Source: JBMNOI01 sp050942995
GTDB taxonomy: Bacteria > Chloroflexota > Anaerolineae > UBA1429
DNA: 44,849 nucleotides
Reading direction: 5' to 3'
Assembly: GCA_050942995.1 (NCBI GenBank)
Contig: JBMNOI010000008.1
Location: forward strand, 1-44,849
This document shows positions 7,902-17,433 of this stretch, one piece after another. Position 1 is the first letter of the stretch, and the number at the start of each line of letters is the position of its first letter. Both the position numbers and the translations under genes were made by a program. The notes beneath the pieces are model-generated. The model worked only from the letters and a program-made list of their open reading frames with translations. It ran no database searches and was not told where the DNA came from.

Positions 7902-9866
7902 ATGACAATATCGGCAATTCTCAATTTCGGCAATCTTATACTCTCCTCCGCCAACGTCATTATCGGGTTCTCGCTGTTCGCCTACATCCTGGCCCATAAC
8001 GTACGCAGCACCGTGGCCCGCGCCTTTTGCGCGCTGATCGCATTTGTCAGCCTGGTGTACGTCGTCGATGTGGCGATGATGGAGGTCCAGACCGTTCGCT
8101 CGGCCGAACGCTGGTTGCGCCTGCAATGGCTCGGCATCGCCTTTGTGCCGGTGGCCTACTTTCACTTCTCCGATGCGCTGCTCAGCACAACCGGCTCGGA
8201 TTCACGCTGGCGCTGGATGGGCGTCATAGCCGGCTATGTCATCGGTCTGGCCGTATTGATTCTGGCGCTGTTCACCGACCATATCGTGCATGGCACCAGC
8301 CAGATAGCTCATATCTATCATCTGGTGGCCGGTCCCTACTTCTGGCTGTTCGCCATCTATTATCTGGCCACCGCCATCAGCGGCTGGGTGAATATCAGCC
8401 GGGCGCGCAATCGTTGCTTGACGTCCACATCCCGCCGGCGCATGTCCTATCTCATGCTGGCCATTCTTGCCCCCAGCGCCGGAGTCTTTCCCTATCTGCT
8501 CATCCCCACCACGGCGCGTTATTTCACGCCCAACTGGATCATGTTCCTGACCCTGGTGGGAGATATCGGCATCGCCCTGATGACGATCGTCATCGGCTAT
8601 ATCGTCGCCTATCAGGGGGTATTGCTGCCCGACCGCGTCATCAAGCACAACTTGATTCACTACCTGCTGCGTGGACCGCTGGTGGCGTTGCTGGTGATCC
8701 TCCTCATGCTGCTCATCCCACGGGTCGAGCAGATCTGGGGGCTGCCCCGCGATACGATCCTCATCGTCACCGTGGCCGGCGCCGTTGTGATCCTGGAGCT
8801 ATTCATCAACGTCGCCAAACCGGCCATTGACCGGGTGATCTATCGCCGAGATCGCAGCGAGATCGCCCTCATCCAGACGCTGGATCAACGCCTGCTCACC
8901 ACCACCGACCTGGAGCAGCTCCTGGAGAATACCCTGATCGCGCTGTGCGACCGCCTGCGTGCGCCGTCGGGCTTTATCGTCACCATGGATGGCTCATCCC
9001 TCTCGATCCGCGTGTTCTGTGGCCCGCGCGAGGCAGCCATGGCGTTCCTCAAGACGGTCTCCATTCCCGCTCTGCTGGAGGAGCTGGCCGAAAGCCGCCG
9101 CGATGAGTTCATCTCGAACGATGATTTTGTCTGCACCGACGGCCACTGGCTCCTGCCCCTGCGCAGCCGCAGCGACGAGAGCACGTTGGGCATCCTGGGG
9201 ATCCGTGCCCTGCGCCCTCTCCCCGAATTCAACGACGACGTGCTCGAAACGACATACGGGCTGGTCGGCCGCGCGGAGCTGGCCCTGGAGGACATGCGCC
9301 TGCAACAGCAGGTCTTTAGCGTACTGCGTGGGCTGGGAAGCGAACTCGACCGCGTGCAGGAGTGGCGCTCGCTGCCCGTTTATCATAACGATCCCGCCGG
9401 CCTCCGCTATCTGGAGGCGAACCCCATCCATTCGCCCGGCTTTGTCCAATCGGTGCGTGATGCCCTCGGTCAGTTCTGGGGTGGCCCCAAACTCTCCGAA
9501 AGCCCCCTGCTCAATATGCGTATCGTCCACGAGCGACTACGCGAGCACGACGATGTGCCGGCCAAAGCCATCCGTGCCGTACTGCGAGAGGCCATCGAGC
9601 GGCTGCGGCCCGAGGGAGAACGAAGCATGACGGCCACCGAGTGGCTGATGTACAATATCCTCGATCTCAAGTTCGTCCAGGGGCAGCGTATCCGAGATAT
9701 TACGCGCTGTCTGGCCATGAGCGATTCCGACTTTTATCGTAAGCAGCGCATCGCCATCGAGCAGGTGGCCGCCACACTGATCCAGATGGAACAGGCGCAT
9801 GCCCAGTCGGCGGCACGCGAGGCTCAATTGCGGCCCGCTCAGTCTACCCGTCAAGGAGCATCATGA
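7902..9866 (+). CDS. Membrane sensor: 7TM-type N-terminus, GAF-like domain, HTH-like C-terminus, no kinase domain
   Basis: 654 residues. About the first 260 contain seven or more hydrophobic helices of the histidine-kinase N-terminal 7TM type, and two further hydrophobic stretches (around 250-310) follow. Residues about 325-480 read as a GAF-like module (LEQLLENTLIALCDRLRAPSGFIV through LLPLRSRSDESTLGILGIRAL). No HisKA H-box or HATPase motifs are present. The C-terminal approximately 70 residues (ATEWLMYNILDLKF, RIRDITRCLAMSDSDFYRKQR) resemble a helix-turn-helix such as sigma region 4. I infer a membrane-tethered signal protein. It overlaps the next gene by four bases (ATGA), implying a joint function. 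The start at 7902 lacks a strong Shine-Dalgarno. Confidence 0.7.
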   Translation: MTISAILNFGNLILSSANVIIGFSLFAYILAHNVRSTVARAFCALIAFVSLVYVVDVAMMEVQTVRSAERWLRLQWLGIAFVPVAYFHFSDALLSTTGSDSRWRWMGVIAGYVIGLAVLILALFTDHIVHGTSQIAHIYHLVAGPYFWLFAIYYLATAISGWVNISRARNRCLTSTSRRRMSYLMLAILAPSAGVFPYLLIPTTARYFTPNWIMFLTLVGDIGIALMTIVIGYIVAYQGVLLPDRVIKHNLIHYLLRGPLVALLVILLMLLIPRVEQIWGLPRDTILIVTVAGAVVILELFINVAKPAIDRVIYRRDRSEIALIQTLDQRLLTTTDLEQLLENTLIALCDRLRAPSGFIVTMDGSSLSIRVFCGPREAAMAFLKTVSIPALLEELAESRRDEFISNDDFVCTDGHWLLPLRSRSDESTLGILGIRALRPLPEFNDDVLETTYGLVGRAELALEDMRLQQQVFSVLRGLGSELDRVQEWRSLPVYHNDPAGLRYLEANPIHSPGFVQSVRDALGQFWGGPKLSESPLLNMRIVHERLREHDDVPAKAIRAVLREAIERLRPEGERSMTATEWLMYNILDLKFVQGQRIRDITRCLAMSDSDFYRKQRIAIEQVAATLIQMEQAHAQSAAREAQLRPAQSTRQGAS

Positions 9867-10708
9867 CCGATAACCCACCCCCTGTTGAGGATCGTGACCG
9901 CATAGAGGCCCGTTTGCGCCGCATGGTCGAACGCTGGCCCCAGGTCAGCGGCTGTCACCTGAACCCGGATGCTGCTGTGGTCGAGGGCATTATCCAGGTG
10001 CTGGTGCGCAGCACCCTGCGCTACGGGTACCCTTACTGCCCCTGCCGTGACGTCAGCGGCGACCCGGAACAGGACCGCGCCATCATGTGCCCCTGTCAAT
10101 ACCATCGTGAGGAGATCCGCAAGGACGGCCATTGCCGCTGCGTCCTCTTTGTCGGGGATGACTTTGATCCCGAAAAAGCCTACCGGCCGTTGACGGGCGA
10201 TGAGCCGATACCGGCCGCCCGCTGCGTTCGCCATCGCTCGGTGACCGTCTACTCTACCCCCTGGTGCTTCCACTCTCGCCGCGCCAAGGGGCTGTTGGAA
10301 AGCCAGGATGTCGCTTATAAGAGCATCGACATCGACAAGGATATCGACGCCGCTTTGCGTGTGGAGAGCTGGACCGGCGGATATCGCTCGGTGCCCACCA
10401 TCTGCGCCCGACTGATCATCACCGAGCCCAGCCTCGCCGAGATCGAGCGCATCTTGCAGACCCCGGAGATGGTGCTGGAGAGCCTGGACCTGTACATGAC
10501 TCAATGGTGTTTTCATTCACGGCGCACGGTGCGCTGGCTCGAAGAACAGGGTTTTCCGGTGCGCCTCATCGATATCGAGCGCGACCCGGAGGCCGCCCGC
10601 CGCGTGCAGGAATGGAACAACGGCTACATGTCGGTGCCCACGCTGGATGTCAACATCCGCCTCACCGAGCCCAGTGGAGACAACCTTATCCGCGCCCTGG
10701 GCCTGTGA
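9863..10708 (+). CDS. FTR catalytic-chain-like [4Fe-4S] domain fused to two glutaredoxin-like domains
   Basis: Residues about 1-110 resemble the ferredoxin-thioredoxin reductase catalytic chain: a GCHLNPD segment, then CPC, CPC and CRC pairs in the order of the cluster ligands and redox disulfide (the intervals are 14 and 12 residues, unlike the plant 16 and 8). Two thioredoxin-fold repeats follow, each opening with WCFHSRR (one after VTVYSTP, one after LDLYMTQ) and each containing SVPT before the cis-proline-like position. The active-site CxxC is CFHS in both, a monothiol form. I infer an electron path from the iron-sulfur domain to the attached glutaredoxin modules. Co-translated with the upstream membrane sensor. 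Confidence 0.8.
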   Translation: MTDNPPPVEDRDRIEARLRRMVERWPQVSGCHLNPDAAVVEGIIQVLVRSTLRYGYPYCPCRDVSGDPEQDRAIMCPCQYHREEIRKDGHCRCVLFVGDDFDPEKAYRPLTGDEPIPAARCVRHRSVTVYSTPWCFHSRRAKGLLESQDVAYKSIDIDKDIDAALRVESWTGGYRSVPTICARLIITEPSLAEIERILQTPEMVLESLDLYMTQWCFHSRRTVRWLEEQGFPVRLIDIERDPEAARRVQEWNNGYMSVPTLDVNIRLTEPSGDNLIRALGL

Positions 10709-10729
10709 GCCCGGCATAGAGAGACAACA

Positions 10730-10762
10730 CGAGCGGGCGCGACAGATTATCGTGCCCGCTCG
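10730..10762. terminator. Hairpin between convergent genes (possible bidirectional terminator)
   Basis: Perfect 9-bp inverted repeat CGAGCGGGC (10730-10738) and GCCCGCTCG (10754-10762) with a 15-base loop, between the convergent stops at 10708 and 10807. No clear T-run on either side, so the termination role is inferred from placement. Confidence 0.45.
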
Positions 10763-10806
10763 CATATATCACCCTCAGTGGGCGCAAGAGCGAACGCCGA
10801 TGCGCC

Positions 10807-13365
10807 TCAGGGAGTGCGGGGGACGAACTCGTACACTCGGGTGGCGCCCGAGACGAACAGCGGGCGATAGTGCGGGCTGGAATCCAGCTCCTCCGCCCGA
10901 AGACGCCCCCCGGCAATCGACCCCACGAACACATGGGTAACGCCGGCCTCGCGCAGACGCTCCAGCAGAGCCGGATCATCCAGCGATTTGGCCTCTTCGA
11001 CGGCAGAGGCCAGCTCGTTCACCGCGGCGAGATAGGTCCGGTCACCGGGGTAGCAGTGGATGCAGGGGAGCGTCACAGCGCGACCGGCCAGAGAGGGAAG
11101 CCACCAGCCGGCATCGGTGCCTCTGCGCATATTATCCTGCCAGGGGCGTGTGTTGATGAGCACCCGCACATCGGGGGGCAGATTCTCCCGCACCCACGAA
11201 ATCGCAGGGAGATCGTCCTCGGTCGCCAGCACGGTGCCGGGATTGATGAGATCGACCAGCCCCCAGGCGCACCATCCTCCCAGAAACAGGCCCCCTGCCA
11301 TCAACGCCACCGTCATCGCCTCCCCCACCCGGAGGTGCGAAACCAGCCGCCTCGCCCCCCGATCCAACCATACGGCCAGATCCGAGACCAGCCAACCGCA
11401 CAGCGCCCCCACAGGGAGCCATAACGAGATCACCGCCGCCGAACTGTGCATCAGCCAGAGTTGCGGCAGCCCCACCAGCCAGAGGTTGGCGATCAGCAGC
11501 CATCCCCCCACCCAGGGAAGCATCAAAGCCAGCTCCAGGCGACGGCGCGCCGCCGCCCACAGGCCGCCCGCCCCCGCGATCACCAGCAGGCAGGGCGTCC
11601 ATCGAAACGTCAACAGCGCGACGGGAAAACCGGTATGCAGGCTGTCTGATGCCGCCATGCCGGTGGGTATACCGGCCATCTGCTCCAGCATGCGCGGGAC
11701 AAAAAGCCGGACCCACGGCGAGATGAGACCCAACGATAGCCCCCCCAATATCGCCACAACCCGCACGAACTGCCGCCGGGCGTCACGCCCGAGGCCGTAA
11801 CGCAGCGCCACCAGCACGGGGCAGCCGATCCAGAATAGCAGATAGAACACCAGAACGCGGTAGTGTGTCAGCGCCAGCCCCGCCGCCAGCAGGGCGCTCA
11901 TCGCCCACAGGCCGCACGGATGACGCTTTGGCGCCAGCAGCCGCACAGAGAGCACGCAGGTCGGGGCCAGAAGCACCAGGCCGGTCAGATGCGTATAGCG
12001 CCCCCAACTGGCGAAATAGGCCGGCATATAGGAGATCAGCCCCACCACCAGCGCGGCCACCACGCCCGCCCATCGTGCCCGGACGTTGTCGTAGCCGTCG
12101 TCGGTCTCTTCATCGGGCCTCGCGCGCCGCCCGGACCAGGCCGCCGCCAGCATACAGGCGGACAGGGCTGCGCCTGCGCTCACCATCTGTCCCAGCCACA
12201 AAACCGCCTGATGCGAGGGCATCCGCCCCAGCACCGCCAGCGCCGCCGCCGATGCATGAAAACCAAAATGATAGATCAGGTCAGGCACCGGAAAGATCGG
12301 CTCCAGCGGTTGGGGCAGCGACCCCTGTTGCGCCATCACCTCGGTGATGAGCACATGGTGGGGAGAATCCACCCAGGCCGGCACCACCAGATGCCGCACC
12401 TGCACCAGCCGCAGCGCCACTGTTGCCAGCAACGCCAACAGCAGCGTCATCTCGGGCGCCAAGCCCTCCCGGCCCAAGCCGGTGATACGCGGCTTTCCTC
12501 GCACCCAAAGGGCGGCGGCCGCCGCCAGAACGAGCAACGCCACCACCACACCATGCGCCGTGCCCGTCAACGACACCCCCAGCGCATCGGCCCAGGTATA
12601 GAGCAGCGGCCAGAACGCGAGGCTGAGCCCCAGCGTTAAGGTTGCCGGCACAGCCGGCAACCCAACATCGATCGGCTCTCGCGGCCAGAGCCACAGTAAC
12701 AGCGTCAAACCGGGCAACGCCAGGACAAGGAACAATCCCGGTAACGCCGATATCCGGCGCGCCATGGCCGCCGGCGCATCGCCGAGGACGTCGCGCAACG
12801 TGTCCTCATAATAGGTTCGGAACCATAAATCACCTGTATCGGGCTCCATGCCGCCGTCTGACGTCATCTTCAAGAGGCTTCCATCGGCATATGCCTCGAC
12901 GACTGATGCGGCATAAGCGACAGAGACCCCGCGCTCCGGCCTGCCGGCATAATGCAGCGTCATCCGATAGGGGGCGTTGCGCGAATCGCGCTGCGGAGAA
13001 AAATCGAAACGTAGACTCTCCCCCTCGACGATAGAAGATAGGGGAAGCGAGGAGACAAGGGGAACCCGAGCAGGGTCGTCGAGGCGCTCCAGCATCAGCG
13101 CGACCTGCCCATCCAACGGCAGGTCGGTATCGGACGACAGGCGCTCGACGCGCACCTCCACGGCTTTGAGCCCGGCATGGCGCGAGATAAAGGTTTGGCC
13201 GATGATCTCTGTGGCAGAGACGGGCACCACAGCGCGCCCCGCGCGCTCCTGGGTCACGCCGATCTTTTCACGACCGGGATTCCAGACCAGTGCACAAGCC
13301 AGGGTCAGCGCCAGCAGGGCCGCCGCCCAAAGAACGGCCCGCTGGCGACGCAACATCGTCTTCAT
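10807..13365 (-). CDS. Large polytopic membrane protein, glycosyltransferase (GT39/ArnT-like) architecture
   Basis: 852 residues. One N-terminal membrane helix is followed by an extracytoplasmic segment of about 180 residues, then roughly a dozen membrane helices and a soluble C-terminal tail. The stretch WVDSPHHVLITEVMAQQG and PVPDLIYHFGFHASAAAL resembles the first loop of lipid-linked-sugar glycosyltransferases of the GT-C fold, where an acidic residue is catalytic. The tail (ISWVRENLPPDVRVLINTRPW, then LREAGVTHVFVGS) is the type of C-terminal domain seen in such proteins. The exact substrate is unknown. Its ATG overlaps the mutS stop by four bases, an odd partner for a repair gene. Confidence 0.6.
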   Translation of the reverse strand: MKTMLRRQRAVLWAAALLALTLACALVWNPGREKIGVTQERAGRAVVPVSATEIIGQTFISRHAGLKAVEVRVERLSSDTDLPLDGQVALMLERLDDPARVPLVSSLPLSSIVEGESLRFDFSPQRDSRNAPYRMTLHYAGRPERGVSVAYAASVVEAYADGSLLKMTSDGGMEPDTGDLWFRTYYEDTLRDVLGDAPAAMARRISALPGLFLVLALPGLTLLLWLWPREPIDVGLPAVPATLTLGLSLAFWPLLYTWADALGVSLTGTAHGVVVALLVLAAAAALWVRGKPRITGLGREGLAPEMTLLLALLATVALRLVQVRHLVVPAWVDSPHHVLITEVMAQQGSLPQPLEPIFPVPDLIYHFGFHASAAALAVLGRMPSHQAVLWLGQMVSAGAALSACMLAAAWSGRRARPDEETDDGYDNVRARWAGVVAALVVGLISYMPAYFASWGRYTHLTGLVLLAPTCVLSVRLLAPKRHPCGLWAMSALLAAGLALTHYRVLVFYLLFWIGCPVLVALRYGLGRDARRQFVRVVAILGGLSLGLISPWVRLFVPRMLEQMAGIPTGMAASDSLHTGFPVALLTFRWTPCLLVIAGAGGLWAAARRRLELALMLPWVGGWLLIANLWLVGLPQLWLMHSSAAVISLWLPVGALCGWLVSDLAVWLDRGARRLVSHLRVGEAMTVALMAGGLFLGGWCAWGLVDLINPGTVLATEDDLPAISWVRENLPPDVRVLINTRPWQDNMRRGTDAGWWLPSLAGRAVTLPCIHCYPGDRTYLAAVNELASAVEEAKSLDDPALLERLREAGVTHVFVGSIAGGRLRAEELDSSPHYRPLFVSGATRVYEFVPRTP

Positions 13366-16019
13366 TCAGCCTTTTTCTGCAGCTCGAACAGTTTGTTGAT
13401 CGCCTCCAGAGGCGACATCGAGACCACATCCAAGTTGCGCAGTTCCTCTACAACGGGATGGGTCGTGCCGAACAGGGTCAGTTGCTGCGGCTCACCCACC
13501 TTTTTGCCCGTGCCCACCGGCACCCGCTGCGCGACGCTCTCCAAATCGCGCAGGATCTCTTCGGCTCGATGGATCACCGAGCCGGGCAGGCCGGCCATCT
13601 GGGCCACATAAATGCCATAGCTACGGTCGGCGCCTCCGGGCACGATGTGGTGGGTAAAGGTCACATGGTCCCCCTCACGACTGACGGCCACATTATAGTT
13701 ACGCACCCGCGGCAGGAATCCGGCGATTTCGGTCAGCTCGTGATAGTGTGTGGCGAATAACGTCTTGGGTTGAAGACGGGGGTGATTGTGCAGATACTCC
13801 ACCACCGCCCAGGCGATAGAGATGCCGTCATAGGTGCTGGTGCCCCGGCCGATCTCATCGAGGATGAGCAGGCTGCGCTCGGTGGCATGGTTGAGGATAT
13901 TGGCCAGCTCGACCATCTCGACCATAAAGGTGCTCTGCCCCGCGGCGATATCGTCCTGGGCGCCCACCCGGGCAAAGATACGATCGACCAGACCGATACG
14001 CGCCGAGCGCGCCGGCACAAAAGAGCCGATCTGCGCCATGAGGGTGATGAGGGCCGTCTGGCGCAAATAGGTCGACTTGCCGCTCATATTCGGCCCGGTG
14101 ATGATGTGAATGGCCTCTTCCGGGGCCAGGTACACGTCGTTGGGGACAAACTGTCCGTCGCGCAAGGTGCGCTCGACCACCGGGTGCCGGCCTTCGACAA
14201 TCTCGATGCAGCCGTCGTTGCTCAACTCGGGTCGAGTATAGCCGTTGTTGGCGGCCACCTCGGCCAGAGCCAGATACACATCCAGTACGGCCACCGCGCG
14301 CGCCGTCGCCAGGAAGTGATCGACTATAGCGCCCAGTTGCCGCAGCAGATCATCGTATAGCTCGGCCTCCAGCGCCTGCGTACGCTCGGCGGCGTTCAGG
14401 ATCAACGCCTCCTGCTCTTTCAATTCCGGCGTGATATAGCGCTCGGCGTTGGTCAGCGTCTGCTTGCGGATATACTCCTCGGGCACCTGTTCCAGATTGG
14501 CCTGCGTCACCTCCAGATAGTAGCCAAACACCTTGTTATAGCCAACTTTGAGGTTTTTGATGCCGGTGCGCTTACGCTCGACGCGCTCCAGCCGGGCAAC
14601 CCAGCGCTTCGCCTCGGCGACCGATTCCTCGATGGCATCCAGCTCGGCCGAATATCCGGGGCGTATCACGCCGCCGTTGGCCAGTGTGGCCGGCGGATCG
14701 TCCACAAGCGCCCGCGAGATGAGATCGACCGCCTCCCGATACGGGGTCAACCCGTCGCCGTTCAGCGGGTATACCTGCGCGACGTCCGGCACATCGCTTT
14801 CGGCCACCAGATCGGCCACCGCCGCACCGATCTCTTCCACCCGCTCCAGCGCCATGCGCAGCCCCTGCACGTCACGCGGGCCGGCGATGCCCTGCACGAT
14901 GCGGTTTGCCAGCCGCTCCAGGTCACCATAGCCACGCAACAATCCCCGCAGTCGGGCCCGCCCCGTCGCACTGCGATAGCAAGCGTCCACACCGCGCAGC
15001 CGATCCTCCAGCGCCTCCAGATCCAGCAACGGCTGGCCGATCCAGCGGCGCAGCAGACGCCCCCCCATCGGGGTGAGCGTCTCGTCCAGCACCCACAACA
15101 ACGACCCCTTGAGGCTGCGGTCGCGAATCGTCTCGGTCAGCTCCAGATTGCGGCGCGTGGCCACATCCAGCGTCATGAACGATTCGACCGAATAGGTCGC
15201 CAAACCGGTCAGCTGGGTCAGCGCCGTCGTCTGATGCTCTCGGAGATACTGGACGATGACTCCGGCCGCGCGAACGGCCAGGGGCAGATGCCCGCAGCCA
15301 TAGCCGTCCAGCGTCGAGACGCCAAATAGCTCCAGCAGCGCCCGCTCACAGTTTCCCAGTTCAAAGCGCCATTCGGGATAGAGGGTCAGGGGCACTTCGA
15401 GCACGGCCAGCGCCGGGTAGCGCCGCACCGCCTCTAACGACTCGGCCTCGCCATGATCGGCAAAATGGTCGCCCTCATCGCTGAGGATCACCTCGGCGGG
15501 AGAGAGGCGATCCAGCTCGCGCACCACTGCCGTGGACAGATCGGCGCCGTCTATCTGTGTGGTGGCGAATTCGCCCGTGGTAATATCGACGTAGGCGATG
15601 CCGGCGCCCTCTTTATCCAGCACCACGGCAGCCAGATAGTTATTGCGCTTTTCCGCCAGTAACACCGGCTCGACCACCGTGCCCGGCGTGACCACGCGAA
15701 TTACCTCGCGCTCCATCAAGCCGTTCACCGGTCGAGAGGAGGTCTGCTCACAAATGGCGACCCGGTACCCCTTGGAGATCAGCCGGGCGATATACCCCTC
15801 GGCGGCGTGATAGGGCACGCCGGCCATGGGCACGCGCTGCCCCTTGGCTACATTCCGTGAGGTGAGCACGATATCGAGCTCCCGCGCGACGATCTCGGCG
15901 TCCTCGTCAAAGGTCTCGTAGAAATCCCCCAACCGGAAAAAGACGATCGCATCGGGGTGGCGCTTTTTGATTTGCAGGTATTGCCCGCGGATGGGCGTGA
16001 CTGCGGTTGCCTTGGCCAT
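13362..16019 (-). CDS. mutS: DNA mismatch repair protein MutS
   Basis: 885 residues with all MutS domains. The N-terminal mismatch-binding domain carries FFRLGDFYETF (the F-x-E wedge that stacks on mispairs). Connector and lever follow. The ATPase has Walker A TGPNMSGKSTYLRQ, Walker B LLILDEIGRGTSTYDG and the switch FATHYHEL. The C-terminal end is short but includes SYGIYVAQMAGLP, the MutS1-type dimer interface. No mutL is in the window. Upstream by 35 bases is the PHP-domain gene; downstream, the membrane protein overlaps by four bases. Confidence 0.98.
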   Translation of the reverse strand: MAKATAVTPIRGQYLQIKKRHPDAIVFFRLGDFYETFDEDAEIVARELDIVLTSRNVAKGQRVPMAGVPYHAAEGYIARLISKGYRVAICEQTSSRPVNGLMEREVIRVVTPGTVVEPVLLAEKRNNYLAAVVLDKEGAGIAYVDITTGEFATTQIDGADLSTAVVRELDRLSPAEVILSDEGDHFADHGEAESLEAVRRYPALAVLEVPLTLYPEWRFELGNCERALLELFGVSTLDGYGCGHLPLAVRAAGVIVQYLREHQTTALTQLTGLATYSVESFMTLDVATRRNLELTETIRDRSLKGSLLWVLDETLTPMGGRLLRRWIGQPLLDLEALEDRLRGVDACYRSATGRARLRGLLRGYGDLERLANRIVQGIAGPRDVQGLRMALERVEEIGAAVADLVAESDVPDVAQVYPLNGDGLTPYREAVDLISRALVDDPPATLANGGVIRPGYSAELDAIEESVAEAKRWVARLERVERKRTGIKNLKVGYNKVFGYYLEVTQANLEQVPEEYIRKQTLTNAERYITPELKEQEALILNAAERTQALEAELYDDLLRQLGAIVDHFLATARAVAVLDVYLALAEVAANNGYTRPELSNDGCIEIVEGRHPVVERTLRDGQFVPNDVYLAPEEAIHIITGPNMSGKSTYLRQTALITLMAQIGSFVPARSARIGLVDRIFARVGAQDDIAAGQSTFMVEMVELANILNHATERSLLILDEIGRGTSTYDGISIAWAVVEYLHNHPRLQPKTLFATHYHELTEIAGFLPRVRNYNVAVSREGDHVTFTHHIVPGGADRSYGIYVAQMAGLPGSVIHRAEEILRDLESVAQRVPVGTGKKVGEPQQLTLFGTTHPVVEELRNLDVVSMSPLEAINKLFELQKKAE

Positions 16020-16054
16020 GATGGAAACCTCGTCTCATCAAAACGGCTCTGAAC

Positions 16055-17404
16055 TCAATCCTTCAGGCGCGCCAGCAGGTCATCGGGGTCCGACACATTC
16101 TCCAGAGCGGCCACTCGGGCCAGCCCCTCGGCCCCCGGCTCGACCGCCTGCCCCACGGCGATGTAAAGGGCGTTGCGCTCCCGTCGCTCGGGCAGGTGTT
16201 GTCGGGCCCACTCGCTCTGATATCCCCGACCCAGGGCGCGCTGCATCACCGTGTGGCCATAGATAAAGTCGGCGCCGCGCACAAACTCGTCGCGCAGGGG
16301 GCGCAGCGGTTCGGCATCGAAATCATCCACAATGGGCTGGCCCGCCTTGTTCATCTCGGTGCCCACGATCACCGGCAGATGACGATCTCGCGCCAGGTCG
16401 ACCACACGATACAGCTCGCGCACCTTGCGCTCGCGCTCTGCAGGGTCGGCGATATTCCAGTTGCGATCGGGAATGATGCAGATGGCCCCCGCCCCCCGGG
16501 CGATCTGCAGATCGGCCAGCTCTTCGGCGGCCTGTTCCCCCTCGCTCAACCCGTCGAGCCAGGCCCACACCGGCACGGCCCCACAGGCGACGATCATGGC
16601 GTTCACCTCGTCGATAGGCGGAAAGGTATCCGGCCCCGGTTGCACATATCCCGGACCGCCCGCCTTCATCAGGCGGCTGCGGATCGCGTCGTGGGGAAAG
16701 GGCTCATCGCCGAGAAATCCATCGACGGTGGCAGGATCCATCGCCAGCACACGGGCCCAGAACGCGACCAGGTCGGCGCGCCGGGGATAGCGCTCTCGGG
16801 CCGCCCGATCGTACGCGATGAGGATATGTCGCTCGGTGGCATTGCTCCTGGGCGTCAGCGGCAACACGTCCCGATCATAGTCCACCGTCACCGGATCGAG
16901 ATAGGCATTCACCCGAGCCACCATATCGCGGTTGCGCTCGGCGGCGCGGCGGCGCATATCCGCCAGCACCTCGGCCGCGGCGGCGGGAGCAGGCTGTGGC
17001 ACAAAGCCCATCCCGATATGATAAAGCACTCCCGGCTCACCGGGCGAGTTGATCTCACGGGTGGAAAACTCGGACAGGAATACGCGGCTCTCCAGCCCGG
17101 AAGCGGTCCGCACACCGACCCGGTCGCCGGCCTCCAGCGTCTCGTCGACGGCATCCAGCACGTCAAAGTCCACCGTCGCCAGAGCCCGCCAGCCCTCTTC
17201 CCGCGCCAGCCAGACCAGCGACGTGGGCGAATGACCATAGCCGTTGTAAGAGTAAAACGTATGGCAATGCATGTTCACCCGGTCGCCCGGCGCCTTGCAG
17301 GTTACCCGATCGTCGATGCACGCCTGCCGCATCGTCTCCAGCGCCCGCCGTCGCGTCTCTCTATCCGGCGACATCAATTCCCTTCGCGTATCTGTCAGGC
17401 TCAC
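16055..17404 (-). CDS. PHP-domain metal-dependent hydrolase-like protein
   Basis: 449 residues. The N-terminal half contains VNMHCHTFYSYNGYGHSP, the H-x-H metal motif that opens PHP phosphoesterase domains, followed by LVWLAREEGWRALATVDFDVLDAV, matching the usual AKEAGL-x-x-xAITDHD position. Later there is an IPDRNWNI segment and VIVGTEMNKAGQPIVDDF, with acidic and histidine ligands (FIYGHTVMQRALGRGY). PHP proteins hydrolyse phosphoesters such as histidinol phosphate or nucleotides; the substrate here is unknown. Lies 29 bases after the MBL hydrolase gene and 35 before mutS, so probably co-transcribed with both. Confidence 0.7.
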   Translation of the reverse strand: MSLTDTRRELMSPDRETRRRALETMRQACIDDRVTCKAPGDRVNMHCHTFYSYNGYGHSPTSLVWLAREEGWRALATVDFDVLDAVDETLEAGDRVGVRTASGLESRVFLSEFSTREINSPGEPGVLYHIGMGFVPQPAPAAAAEVLADMRRRAAERNRDMVARVNAYLDPVTVDYDRDVLPLTPRSNATERHILIAYDRAARERYPRRADLVAFWARVLAMDPATVDGFLGDEPFPHDAIRSRLMKAGGPGYVQPGPDTFPPIDEVNAMIVACGAVPVWAWLDGLSEGEQAAEELADLQIARGAGAICIIPDRNWNIADPAERERKVRELYRVVDLARDRHLPVIVGTEMNKAGQPIVDDFDAEPLRPLRDEFVRGADFIYGHTVMQRALGRGYQSEWARQHLPERRERNALYIAVGQAVEPGAEGLARVAALENVSDPDDLLARLKD

Positions 17405-17433
17405 AGCCCCACCCTCCCGAGATGATGGCGATA

